From: an uncultured Lachnoclostridium sp.
GTDB taxonomy: Bacteria > Bacillota > Clostridia > Lachnospirales > Lachnospiraceae
Assembly: GCA_902464595.1 (NCBI GenBank)
Contig: CABQJX010000066.1
Location: 1 to 14,902 of the forward strand
DNA: 14,902 bases
Direction: 5' to 3'
The notes under the pieces were generated by a model that was not told the origin of the DNA, ran no database searches, and saw nothing but the letters and a program-made list of their open reading frames with translations. A program made the position numbers and the translations under genes. Within the stretch, counting starts at the first letter, position 1; each line of letters starts with the position of its first letter. Positions 1 to 7,019 of the stretch are shown here, in pieces.

Positions 1-247
1 CCTTCTCCACCACGTCCTGAGGCGTGTTGAAGGTATATTGGCTCTTGCCCACGTATTTGATAATGGAAGCACTGACACCGGTCTCCTCTTTGACTTCCCG
101 GAGCGCTGTCTCCTTGTACTCTTCGCCAGCTTCTACCGTTCCCTTGGGCAGGACCCAGCCCTCGTATTTGTTCTTATAATTCTTATAAAGAACCAGGATC
201 TTCCCGCGAAATATAACCACACCGCCGCAGCTCGTTGCTTCAATCAT
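1..247 (-). CDS. Nudix hydrolase, partial (C-terminus beyond left edge)
   Basis: Reading leftward from ATG at 247, 82 residues are visible before the window ends. Residues 36-58 match the full Nudix box GX5EX7REUXEEXGU: G36, E42, then REVKEETGV at 50-58, which supplies the Mg-binding glutamates. The N-terminal strand (CGGVVIFRGKILVLYKN) followed by YEGWVLPKGTVEAGE is typical of MutT/Ap4A-hydrolase-like Nudix proteins, which cleave a nucleoside diphosphate linked to another group. The start is supported by GGGAGG about 7 nt upstream and by a good promoter at 302-330. It follows the xdh operon by 91 nt but has its own promoter, so it need not belong to it. The substrate cannot be read from the fragment; a short Nudix protein acting on dinucleoside polyphosphates or oxidised nucleotides is most likely. 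Confidence 0.9.
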   Translation of the reverse strand, partial: MIEATSCGGVVIFRGKILVLYKNYKNKYEGWVLPKGTVEAGEEYKETALREVKEETGVSASIIKYVGKSQYTFNTPQDVVEK

Positions 248-301
248 TGCAATCCCTCCCGGTGTTGGTGTGAATCTGTATACATGACGATAACTGGTTT
301 T

Positions 302-330
302 AGTATACAACTTTTGTAAGGGATATGCAA
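302..330 (-). promoter_or_regulatory. Sigma-A-type promoter of the Nudix gene
   Basis: On the minus strand TTGCAT (325-330) and TATACT (302-307) are separated by exactly 17 bp. Both hexamers match the -35 and -10 consensus at most positions. Transcription would start near 295 and give a leader of about 48 nt before the GGGAGG site and ATG at 247. The promoter starts only a few bases beyond the xdh molybdopterin-subunit stop codon. I see no terminator for the xdh operon here, so read-through from xdh is also possible. Confidence 0.7.
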
Positions 331-338
331 GAACTATT

Positions 339-2672
339 CTAATCCAGCCTGTTCATGCCGAAAAACACCTTTTCCGCTGTGATCGGAAGCTCCCGAACAC
401 GGACACCCACCGCATGGTATACAGCGTTGGCAATAGCCGGAGACGGGGTATTAATGACTACCTCCCCGATGGATTTTGCTCCGAAAGGCCCTGTTGGCTC
501 ATAGCTGTTCTCAATCTCCACCTGCACCTTTCCAATGTCCAGACGGCTTGGAAGCTTGTACTGCATAAAGGAATTTTCATGGACTTTTCCGTCCTTGGAA
601 TAGCTGACTTCCTCATAGAGAGCCATGCCGATCCCCTGGGCAATTCCTCCTTCCGTCTGAACCTTCGCCAGATTTTTGTTGAGAGGCGTACCGCAGTCCA
701 CTGCGGCTGCAAACTGGATCAGTTCCACCTTACCCGTCTCCAGATCCACTTCCACCTCAGCCGCTCCTGCCATAAAAGGAGGCGGTGACACAGGGGAAGA
801 ATGGGAAGCGGTTGCCTCAATGGCATCCCCATTGGCACACTGTACCATATTTCCTAAATCTTTGATGGTGATTTCCTTAGGGGATCCATTTTCCCCGTTA
901 TCCTCACGATACACCCGCTTGCCGTCAAAGATCAATTCCTCCTCGCTGCACTCCAGATACTGAGCTGCCTTATTCAGGATCTGTTTCTTTAAGGACTGAC
1001 AGGCTTTTACCACTGCCCCTCCGGTGAGATAAGCGGTGCTGGATGCATAGGAGCCGGAATCATAAGGGGAAATATCCGTATCTGCGCCGAATACAACAAT
1101 GTCCTCCGGATCGCAGCCCAGACATTCCGCTGCTACCTGGGACAGAGTTGTATCGCAGCCTGTTCCCATATCAGAAGCGCCAATAATAAGATTATAAAAA
1201 CCATCGTCGTTGATCTTGATGGTAGCTCCCGCTACATCCACGCCAGAAATGGAGGAGCCCTGCATAGCCATAGCCATTCCCACTCCCCGAACTTTGTTGG
1301 GGCCTGCTTGACGTCTGGGATATTTCTCATCCCATCCGATCATTTCTTTTACCCGGTTCACACAACGGTCCAGAGCGCAGCTGTTTGCCGTCTCTCCATA
1401 GTAAGCCGGCATAATATTTCCCTCTCTTACCATATTCAGCTGGCGGAATTTTAAGGAATCCATGCCGATCTCAGCTGCCAGCTCGGTAACGGCTGACTCC
1501 ACAGCAAAAATACCCTGGGTCGCCCCGTATCCCCGGTAAGCTCCAGCTGACATACGGTTCGTATAAACCACATCATAGTGGAACCGGAAGGCTTTCGGAG
1601 TGCCGTAAAGAGGAATGGACTTATGGCCGGATAAACCAACAGTCGTAGGGCCATGCTCGCCATATGCTCCAGTATTGGATAAGGTATAGACATCGATCGC
1701 CTGTAAAATACCCTGATCGTCACAGCCGATCTTCACCTTTACCTCCATCTCATGGCGGGGTGAGGAAGCGATCTGGGATTCATACCTGCTGTAAACGATC
1801 TTAGCCGGTTTTCCTGTCTTCCATGTGACGATTGCCGGATATACCTCTGCAACCACTGTCTGCTTTGCTCCAAAGCCGCCTCCGATCCTGGGCTTGATCA
1901 CCCGGATCTTTGATTTGGGGACATCCAGCGCGTGAGCCAGGATCCTTCTGGCATGGAAGGGAATCTGGGTAGAAGCCATCACATTCAGCCTTCCATACAC
2001 ATCCAGATAGGTAAACGCACGGAAGGTCTCCATCATTGCCTGCTGGTTCGCCTTTGTGTGATACACACGCTCGATCACATGGCTGCATCCTGCAAAGGCT
2101 GCCTCTAAATCCCCATGTCCCTCATCACCGCAGGCACACAGATTCCGCTTATTATCAGCCCCAACATCGCAGAGGCTTTTCCAGTCCTCCTCCGGGTGGA
2201 CTAAAATAGCTCCATCCAGTGAATCATGCATATCCAGAACCGGCTCTAATACCTTATATTTCACCTTGATGAGGCGCATGGCATGATCCACAGCCGCCTC
2301 ATCCTTTCCTGCCACGATGGCCACTGCATCGCCTACAAACCGCAGGCGGCGATCCAGGATCAGACGGTCATAGGGGCTGGGCTCCGGATAAGTCTGGCCT
2401 GCCATAGTAAAACGCTTCTGTGGGACGTCCTTCCAGGTCAGGATACATTCAATGCCGGAAAGCCGGGAAGCTACACCGCAGTCAATCTCCTCCACAAGAG
2501 CATGTGCGTAAGGGCTTCGGAGCACCTTTACCACCAGGCAGTCCTTCAATGCCAGGTCATCGGTAAAAACCGGCTTTCCTGTCACCAGGGCTTTGGCGTC
2601 CTTTTTGATGAGAGGCGCACCCACGACACGCAGGCTCTTTTTATCCAATGTACCGCTTTCATTCTCTCCCAT
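339..2672 (-). CDS. xdhA: Xanthine dehydrogenase-family molybdenum hydroxylase, molybdopterin-binding (large) subunit
   Basis: This 777-residue catalytic subunit inserts oxygen from water into a substrate C-H bond, classically hypoxanthine or xanthine, at a molybdenum cofactor. The N-terminal a/b hammerhead domain covers about residues 15-145. Cofactor motifs follow: GGGFGAK (264-270), AYRGYG (378-383, with R380), DMGTG (501-505), and GAKSIGE (731-737), whose E737 is the expected catalytic glutamate. A longer frame reaches 2813, but I chose ATG 2672 because the family N-terminus (SLRVVGAPLIKKDAKALVTG) follows it, the extra 47 residues are low-complexity and overlap the upstream gene, and TAATG couples this start to the stop of the [2Fe-2S] subunit gene. 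There is no in-frame TGA selenocysteine codon. The true substrate is uncertain; purine or another N-heterocycle is likely. The chaperone and cofactor sulfuration genes are not in the window. Confidence 0.9.
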   Translation of the reverse strand: MGENESGTLDKKSLRVVGAPLIKKDAKALVTGKPVFTDDLALKDCLVVKVLRSPYAHALVEEIDCGVASRLSGIECILTWKDVPQKRFTMAGQTYPEPSPYDRLILDRRLRFVGDAVAIVAGKDEAAVDHAMRLIKVKYKVLEPVLDMHDSLDGAILVHPEEDWKSLCDVGADNKRNLCACGDEGHGDLEAAFAGCSHVIERVYHTKANQQAMMETFRAFTYLDVYGRLNVMASTQIPFHARRILAHALDVPKSKIRVIKPRIGGGFGAKQTVVAEVYPAIVTWKTGKPAKIVYSRYESQIASSPRHEMEVKVKIGCDDQGILQAIDVYTLSNTGAYGEHGPTTVGLSGHKSIPLYGTPKAFRFHYDVVYTNRMSAGAYRGYGATQGIFAVESAVTELAAEIGMDSLKFRQLNMVREGNIMPAYYGETANSCALDRCVNRVKEMIGWDEKYPRRQAGPNKVRGVGMAMAMQGSSISGVDVAGATIKINDDGFYNLIIGASDMGTGCDTTLSQVAAECLGCDPEDIVVFGADTDISPYDSGSYASSTAYLTGGAVVKACQSLKKQILNKAAQYLECSEEELIFDGKRVYREDNGENGSPKEITIKDLGNMVQCANGDAIEATASHSSPVSPPPFMAGAAEVEVDLETGKVELIQFAAAVDCGTPLNKNLAKVQTEGGIAQGIGMALYEEVSYSKDGKVHENSFMQYKLPSRLDIGKVQVEIENSYEPTGPFGAKSIGEVVINTPSPAIANAVYHAVGVRVRELPITAEKVFFGMNRLD

Positions 2673-3199
2673 TATACCTGTCCCCCCTTCTGTTCTTCCT
2701 TCTGCATTTCTTTCTGTGTTTCTTTCCGGAGCTCGGTGTCTTTCTCTCCCTGCTTTTCCTCCAGATACTTCTTCACTGCGCGCAGCTGGGACATATATCC
2801 GCTGCATCGGCAAAGATTTCCTGCCAGATACTCCTTGATCTCCTCCTCGCTGGGATGGGATAGTTCACGCTCCATTGCCAGCACATTCATGATAAACCCG
2901 GGACTGCAGAAGCCGCATTGCTCTCCGCCTTCTGCTGCCAGGAACATACCAAATTCCTCTGCCTCTTTCTCAAGTCCCTCCAGGGTGGTTACGTGGCGTC
3001 CATCCACACGGACTGCCAGGGTAGAACAAGACAGCACAGGCTTTCCGTCCAGCCATACGGTACAGAGGCCGCAGTTCGCCGTCTCGCATCCTCTCTTTAC
3101 ACTATAACAACCCAGGCTGCGCACCAGATCCAAAAGAAGGGTATCAGGCTCCGCCTCTGCCTGAACACTCTTTCCATTTAAACGAAATGCTATCTTCAT
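2672..3199 (-). CDS. xdhC: Xanthine dehydrogenase-family [2Fe-2S] iron-sulfur subunit
   Basis: This 175-residue electron-transfer subunit passes electrons from the molybdenum site to the flavin subunit. The plant-type ferredoxin domain has its cluster ligands at C38, C43, C46 and C58 (GCETANCGLC, then C58 in PVLSC). The helical [2Fe-2S]-binding domain supplies C95, C98, C130 and C132 (EQCGFCSPGF and NLCRCSGY). All eight cysteines are therefore present. The family usually ends soon after this domain, near residue 150; here a charged tail of about 25 residues follows, with a period-4 K-x-x-Q repeat at 159-174. The start overlaps the FAD-subunit stop by ATGA, and the stop overlaps the next start by TAATG, so all three subunits are probably translationally coupled. 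The letter naming of the subunits varies between organisms. Confidence 0.93.
   Translation of the reverse strand: MKIAFRLNGKSVQAEAEPDTLLLDLVRSLGCYSVKRGCETANCGLCTVWLDGKPVLSCSTLAVRVDGRHVTTLEGLEKEAEEFGMFLAAEGGEQCGFCSPGFIMNVLAMERELSHPSEEEIKEYLAGNLCRCSGYMSQLRAVKKYLEEKQGEKDTELRKETQKEMQKEEQKGGQV
2678..2725 (-). repeat. 12-bp coding repeat, four units, encoding a KExQ tail
   Basis: Residues 159-174 of the iron-sulfur subunit read KETQ-KEMQ-KEEQ-KGGQ, four consecutive four-residue units, each encoded by 12 nt. The DNA units share the pattern AAR-GRR-NNN-CAG, with drift in the third codon and in the last unit. It ends one codon before the stop. It looks like a small in-frame tandem expansion that lengthens the charged tail. 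Confidence 0.75.
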
Positions 3200-3990
3200 A
3201 CTCTGCTCACACTCCTTCCTGTCAGCCGCTCCATCAAACGGCGGATATACACGGCTGCCAGTCCATGGCGGTACTCGCCGCTTCCTCTGGTATTGCTCCC
3301 ATAAGTAAAGGAATCCGCTGCTTCCTTTGCTAACTGAGCCAGGCTGTCATATCCGTCATCTGTAATCTTTACGAGACGTGCTTTTCCCGGCCTTGCCCCT
3401 ACTGCTGCATACCAGTGATTGCCCAAACGTGACACACAGCAGGCGATCAGCGGAAAATCTGTCTCTGAATTTCTCTGTGTGGTATAAGCTGCCTTCCGGC
3501 CGTCTTTTTTTATAATGATGCGCACCAAAATATCCCTGTCATCCCGGCGAACCGGACGGCTGGCAAATTCCTCCAGGGAAAGGATCCCTCCGTGATACAG
3601 CTCCACGTAGGTATCCAAAGCCATCAGACAAGTAAGGATGTCTGAAAATCCAAAACGGCTGTACACACTTCCCCCAACCGTAGCGCAGTTGCGCATCTGT
3701 ACGCCTACAATATGGCGGGTACATTCCTTAAAAATACCGCCGAAATATGTGTTTAAGCCCGGGTGCGTCTCCAGCTGGCGAAGGGTACACATAGCCCCAA
3801 TGGAAAATTCCTCCTGGTTCTCCTGAATCTGATCCAGACCCAGACCGGACAGATCTACAATGGTACGTTTTGTCACATTGGTCATCTTCAGCCAGACCAT
3901 ACCGCCCACTACCACGCTGCTCCGCTTCTGGCACAGCTCATAAGCTTCGGAAAGGCTGTTTACTTTTACATAATCCTCTGCTCGAAACAC
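3196..3990 (-). CDS. xdhB: Xanthine dehydrogenase-family FAD-binding (medium) subunit
   Basis: This flavin subunit of the molybdenum hydroxylase passes electrons from the iron-sulfur clusters to an acceptor such as NAD. It has the FAD_binding_5 / CoxM layout: a glycine-containing FAD loop (VVVGGMVWLKM, about residues 26-36), a second FAD loop around MRNCATVGGSV (99-109), and a C-terminal CO-dehydrogenase flavoprotein domain from about 165. I chose GTG at 3990 (264 aa) because AGAGAGGAG ends about 7 nt upstream of it. The longer ATG start at 4017 would begin upstream of that site and has no clear ribosome binding site. The length is a little below the usual 280-300 residues. It is first in the three-gene operon and overlaps the next gene by ATGA. 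A terminator-like hairpin lies just upstream. Confidence 0.88.
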   Translation of the reverse strand: MFRAEDYVKVNSLSEAYELCQKRSSVVVGGMVWLKMTNVTKRTIVDLSGLGLDQIQENQEEFSIGAMCTLRQLETHPGLNTYFGGIFKECTRHIVGVQMRNCATVGGSVYSRFGFSDILTCLMALDTYVELYHGGILSLEEFASRPVRRDDRDILVRIIIKKDGRKAAYTTQRNSETDFPLIACCVSRLGNHWYAAVGARPGKARLVKITDDGYDSLAQLAKEAADSFTYGSNTRGSGEYRHGLAAVYIRRLMERLTGRSVSRV

Positions 3991-4023
3991 GTAGATTCTC
4001 CTCTCTTGTAAAATCATGGAAAT

Positions 4024-4057
4024 AAAAAACCGGCAGGCATAGCTTTATGCCTGCCGG
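4024..4057 (-). terminator. Rho-independent terminator or leader hairpin upstream of xdh
   Basis: A perfect 11-bp inverted repeat (CCGGCAGGCAT / ATGCCTGCCGG, at 4030-4040 and 4047-4057) with a 6-nt loop is followed on the minus strand by six T residues (4024-4029). This is a textbook intrinsic terminator for leftward transcription. It ends the PBP operon, or originally the membrane-protein gene whose tail remains at 4106-4240. It also lies directly in front of the xdhB ribosome binding site, so it may act as an attenuator. Confidence 0.85.
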
Positions 4058-4066
4058 GCGCTCTCG

Positions 4067-4072
4067 ATTATA
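4067..4072 (-). promoter_or_regulatory. TATAAT box, possible promoter of the xdh operon
   Basis: The minus strand carries a perfect -10 consensus TATAAT. The hexamer 17 bp upstream (TAGCAA) matches TTGACA at only three positions, so the -35 is poor and an activator might be needed. Initiation would fall near 4060, right at the base of the terminator-like hairpin. No better promoter is visible between the hairpin and the xdhB start. Confidence 0.35.
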
Positions 4073-4105
4073 GCATGAAATCCTTTGATTTGCTAGAGAT
4101 TCCCG

Positions 4106-4240
4106 TTATTCTTTCTGAAAACAAGGTACAAACATTGCGATTGCCGGCAAACCAGAAACAGCCATGCACCAACCGATACCTGATACTCCCATAGAGACAG
4201 CAAAGGAATTTATAATACAGCAGATAAAATTTTTATCTGC
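4106..4240 (-). pseudogene. Remnant of an integral membrane protein C-terminus
   Basis: A 44-codon open stretch runs on the minus strand from just after an in-frame TGA (4241-4243) to a TAA at 4106-4108. It has no credible start or ribosome binding site; the only internal ATG is 16 codons in. The translation is markedly hydrophobic, for example MGVSGIGWCMAVSGLPAIAM, and ends in a short polar tail (CFQKE), like the last transmembrane helix of a transporter. It overlaps the last few nucleotides of the PBP gene in another frame and is followed about 50 nt later by a terminator. I read it as the 3' end of a deleted transporter gene; chance hydrophobic coding is the alternative. The family is not identifiable with confidence. 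Confidence 0.4.
4220..4240 (-). repeat. A/T-rich inverted repeat spanning the PBP stop codon
   Basis: The 21-bp sequence has two perfect 10-nt arms (GCAGATAAAA / TTTTATCTGC) around a single central base; in RNA it would fold with about 8 bp and a 5-nt loop. The PBP stop codon TAA lies inside it. No U-run follows on the minus strand, so it is a weak terminator at best. It may protect the mRNA 3' end or mark a deletion junction. Confidence 0.6.
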
Positions 4241-5666
4241 TCAGATACAGATCAAAAAGCTGTCTCGCGATCGGAGCCGCCGCCTTTCCTCCGCTTCCTC
4301 CTTCTTCCACCAAAACGGTTACGGCCAGTTTGGGATCCTCCGCCGGAGCAAAACCTGTAAACCAGGCATGTGTCTCTTTTCCTGTCTCAAACTCCGCCGA
4401 TCCCGTCTTAGCCGCAGCCGTATAAGCGTCCGTGCGCATGACGGAACCGGTTCCCACGTCCACAACCGCCTTCATCAGCTCCGTCATCTTCGCCGCCTCC
4501 TCTGCGCTCATAAAGCTTCCATAGGATTGGGGCATAAATTTTTTCACTGTCTCCCCGGCTGCGTTCACCACAGAATCCATGATATAGGGCTTCATGAGAG
4601 TGCCGCCGTTGGCGATGGCACAGGTCAGGAGCGCGTTATGCACAGGAGTGATCTGAGTGCCTCCCTGCCCGATGGAGGTCTGGAGAATCTCCCAGTCTGA
4701 GGCTCCCTCTCTCATAACGTAGGAGCTTTGTTTGTAGGGAAATCCGCTTAAAGGAAGGGGACTGTTAAACAAAAGCCCTCCTGCTGTTTCCTGCCACCTT
4801 TTCAGATCCATTTCCAATCCCAGATTGGCAAAAGCGCCATTGCAGGAGTTGGCAAAGGCCAGGGTAAAATCCTGGCTCCCATGGGCTGTGGTATGGAAGC
4901 ACTTGATGGCATACTCCCCATTTTCGTAGATGCCGTCACAGTCAAAATGATAATTGCCGTAATCCTGAGGATGCTCCCTCATATATTCCAAAGCAGTTAC
5001 CAGCTTAAAGGTAGAACCTGGAGGATACAGCCCCTGGAAAGCCCTGTTTAAAAGCTGCCCTTCCTCATTTCCGCTGGCAGTAAGAGCCTGCCAATCCTGA
5101 TCCAGCCGATTAGGGTCATAGCCCGGCTTTGACACAAGAGCCAGGATCTTTCCTGTATCCGGCTCCATAACGATAACAGCTCCTTTTCTGTCCCCCAAAG
5201 CCCCGTAAGCCGCCTGCTGCAGCTCAGGATCCAGGGTCGTGTACACATCATCTCCCGGATTTTTGATCCCAGCCAGCTCCTTTCCCACCTGCTCGATCAG
5301 ATTCACATGGGAGGTGAGGAGATAAAAATTAGCCAGTGCTTCGATCCCAGTCTTTCCCTTGGAGGAATAGCCTACCACATGGTCAAAAACAGAGCCGAAT
5401 GGATAGGATCGAATCTCATTTCCCTCCTGATCCGTCTGGGTCTCAGCCAACACCGTTCCGTCCGCCGCCAATATTTTTCCACGGAGGACTCTCTCAGAAA
5501 AGCTGTCCAGCCTGGCGTTGTACGGGTTATTGATCACCTCCTCCTTTTTTACCAGGAGAAAGTAACCCATATACAGGCACAGGGCCAGAAAAACTGCTGC
5601 TGCCGTATACGTGATCCCCAATATACTGCGGTTTGCCCTTGGGTTCCCCTGCTCTCTCTTTTTCAT
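4233..5666 (-). CDS. Class B penicillin-binding protein (D,D-transpeptidase), FtsI/PbpA type
   Basis: This 477-residue transpeptidase cross-links peptidoglycan stem peptides outside the membrane. It has a short cytoplasmic N-terminus, one membrane anchor (about 17-39), a small N-terminal pedestal region (about 55-135) and a transpeptidase domain (about 150-475). The active-site motifs are complete: STFK (S218 nucleophile, K221), SCN (274-276) and KTG (420-422). There is no glycosyltransferase domain and no PASTA domain; the size and layout resemble actinobacterial PbpA more than long FtsI/PBP2 proteins. It starts four bases inside the end of the FtsW/RodA gene (ATGA), with GGAGG upstream, so the two should be made together as a synthase pair. 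Beta-lactam binding is expected from the family. Confidence 0.93.
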   Translation of the reverse strand: MKKREQGNPRANRSILGITYTAAAVFLALCLYMGYFLLVKKEEVINNPYNARLDSFSERVLRGKILAADGTVLAETQTDQEGNEIRSYPFGSVFDHVVGYSSKGKTGIEALANFYLLTSHVNLIEQVGKELAGIKNPGDDVYTTLDPELQQAAYGALGDRKGAVIVMEPDTGKILALVSKPGYDPNRLDQDWQALTASGNEEGQLLNRAFQGLYPPGSTFKLVTALEYMREHPQDYGNYHFDCDGIYENGEYAIKCFHTTAHGSQDFTLAFANSCNGAFANLGLEMDLKRWQETAGGLLFNSPLPLSGFPYKQSSYVMREGASDWEILQTSIGQGGTQITPVHNALLTCAIANGGTLMKPYIMDSVVNAAGETVKKFMPQSYGSFMSAEEAAKMTELMKAVVDVGTGSVMRTDAYTAAAKTGSAEFETGKETHAWFTGFAPAEDPKLAVTVLVEEGGSGGKAAAPIARQLFDLYLSR

Positions 5667-7015
5667 GGACGGGCCTCCTCTCCGTTTTCTTCCTCATCAT
5701 TTCTCTTTAGGATATACAGCCCCTGAATGATCCCGAAAAGAAGGAACGTGCCAAGGATCGAGCTTCCCCCATAGCTTACAAAGGGCAGGGTGACGCCCGT
5801 GGAGGGAATGAACTTAGTAACTCCCCCTACGGTCAGAAACACCTGGACAATGTACTCCACTCCCAATCCCAGGGCGATCAGCTTATAAAATACTGCCTGC
5901 ATGCGTGAGGCGATCATCATAAACTGGATAAAGCATCCCAGGCAGACCAAAAGAAGACAGATGGCAAAAAGCACCCCCATCTCCTCTGCCACTGCTGAAA
6001 ATATAAAATCCTTTTCCACCACAGGGATTTTCGACGGCATCCCCTGGCACAGTCCCATGCCAAACCATCCTCCTGTTCCGATGGCAAAAAGAGACTGGGT
6101 GACCTGGTATCCCTTATTTTCAATGTCGGCCCAGGGATCCTTCCAGGCCGCCACCCTGCGCTTCACATGGTCAAACAGATGATAGGCGGACACAGCTGCC
6201 CCGGCTCCCAAAAAGCTTCCAGCTGCCAAATAGGAAAAACGCCCCGTAGCCACAAACAGCATGAGGAGATATGTCACAAAAAATATAAGGGCACTCCCCA
6301 GATCCTTGGACAGCACTAAAACCAGCACATGGGCCGCAGCCACCCCTGTAGTCAGAACCACGGTTTTAAAAGAGGTGGATTGATAAAACATAGAGGCCAC
6401 AAAAAATACAAAGGTCAGCTTCACAAACTCGGAGGGCTGTATGGAGATGCCGCCGACAGTCAGGGACAGCTGGGCTCCAAAGCTCTCATTTCCAGCTGCC
6501 CACACGACAAGAAGGGCTAAAAGCCCCACACCTGCATAGACCCATTGGAGCCGGTACAGCTGCCAGACCCGTTCCATGATCAATGGGATCACCCAGGCCA
6601 GGACTGCGGAAAGGACGATGATGATAAACTGCTTCAATGCCCGATCCAGCTGACGTGACATGGACAGCCGGGTAAGCATGATCAGCCCTACGCACAGCAG
6701 CATACAGGAATGATTGACCAAAATACGGGAGACATTGCGGTAAATCATGCGGTACAGATAAATGTAGCACAGAAAAAAGACCAGCTGGGCTCCATAAAAT
6801 GCTAAAAGCAGGGGGCGTATGTCCTCCTCAGCCCTCAGATACATGACCCCATAAGCCAAAAAATGGATCGCCGCAATGGCCACGATCTGTCTGCCGCACA
6901 CCCTGCGCCTGCGCTCCAGATCCGGGAAGGAAAAAAAGCGGAATCCCAGATATGTATACCATGCCATCAGCAGGATCATAAGATATTTTGATGTTTCTGT
7001 AATAAGATTCGTCAT
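5663..7015 (-). CDS. FtsW/RodA/SpoVE-family peptidoglycan glycosyltransferase
   Basis: This 450-residue polytopic membrane protein belongs to the SEDS family, which polymerises lipid II into glycan strands. Many hydrophobic segments run from about residue 10 to 435. Family signatures are present: QPSEF (193-197), KDLGS with the key aspartate D238, EKDFIF followed by EE (334-345), PSTG (404-407) and SYGGSS (414-419). The frame is open to 7093, but I chose ATG 7015: it lies 5 nt after the U32 stop, has GGAG about 8 nt upstream, and begins a normal hydrophobic N-terminus, whereas the extra 26 residues overlap the previous gene. The partner PBP follows with an ATGA overlap. Whether it serves division, elongation or sporulation cannot be told from the sequence. 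Confidence 0.93.
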   Translation of the reverse strand: MTNLITETSKYLMILLMAWYTYLGFRFFSFPDLERRRRVCGRQIVAIAAIHFLAYGVMYLRAEEDIRPLLLAFYGAQLVFFLCYIYLYRMIYRNVSRILVNHSCMLLCVGLIMLTRLSMSRQLDRALKQFIIIVLSAVLAWVIPLIMERVWQLYRLQWVYAGVGLLALLVVWAAGNESFGAQLSLTVGGISIQPSEFVKLTFVFFVASMFYQSTSFKTVVLTTGVAAAHVLVLVLSKDLGSALIFFVTYLLMLFVATGRFSYLAAGSFLGAGAAVSAYHLFDHVKRRVAAWKDPWADIENKGYQVTQSLFAIGTGGWFGMGLCQGMPSKIPVVEKDFIFSAVAEEMGVLFAICLLLVCLGCFIQFMMIASRMQAVFYKLIALGLGVEYIVQVFLTVGGVTKFIPSTGVTLPFVSYGGSSILGTFLLFGIIQGLYILKRNDEEENGEEARP

Positions 7016-7019
7016 AAGC

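Noticed and set aside
339..2672. Possible selenocysteine-containing molybdenum hydroxylase
   Set aside because: The reading frame has no internal TGA, and the selenium-linked genes of that pathway are not nearby.
2673..2813. N-terminal 47-residue extension of the Mo subunit
   Set aside because: It overlaps the Fe-S subunit gene, is R/E/G-rich as an off-frame of that gene's repeat tail, and the TAATG coupling at 2672 gives a better start.
2283..3107. A 274-codon plus-strand open frame opposite the xdh genes
   Set aside because: It is antisense to well-supported Mo and Fe-S subunits, has no ribosome binding site, and its translation is low-complexity Ser/Phe/Cys-rich with no recognisable domain.
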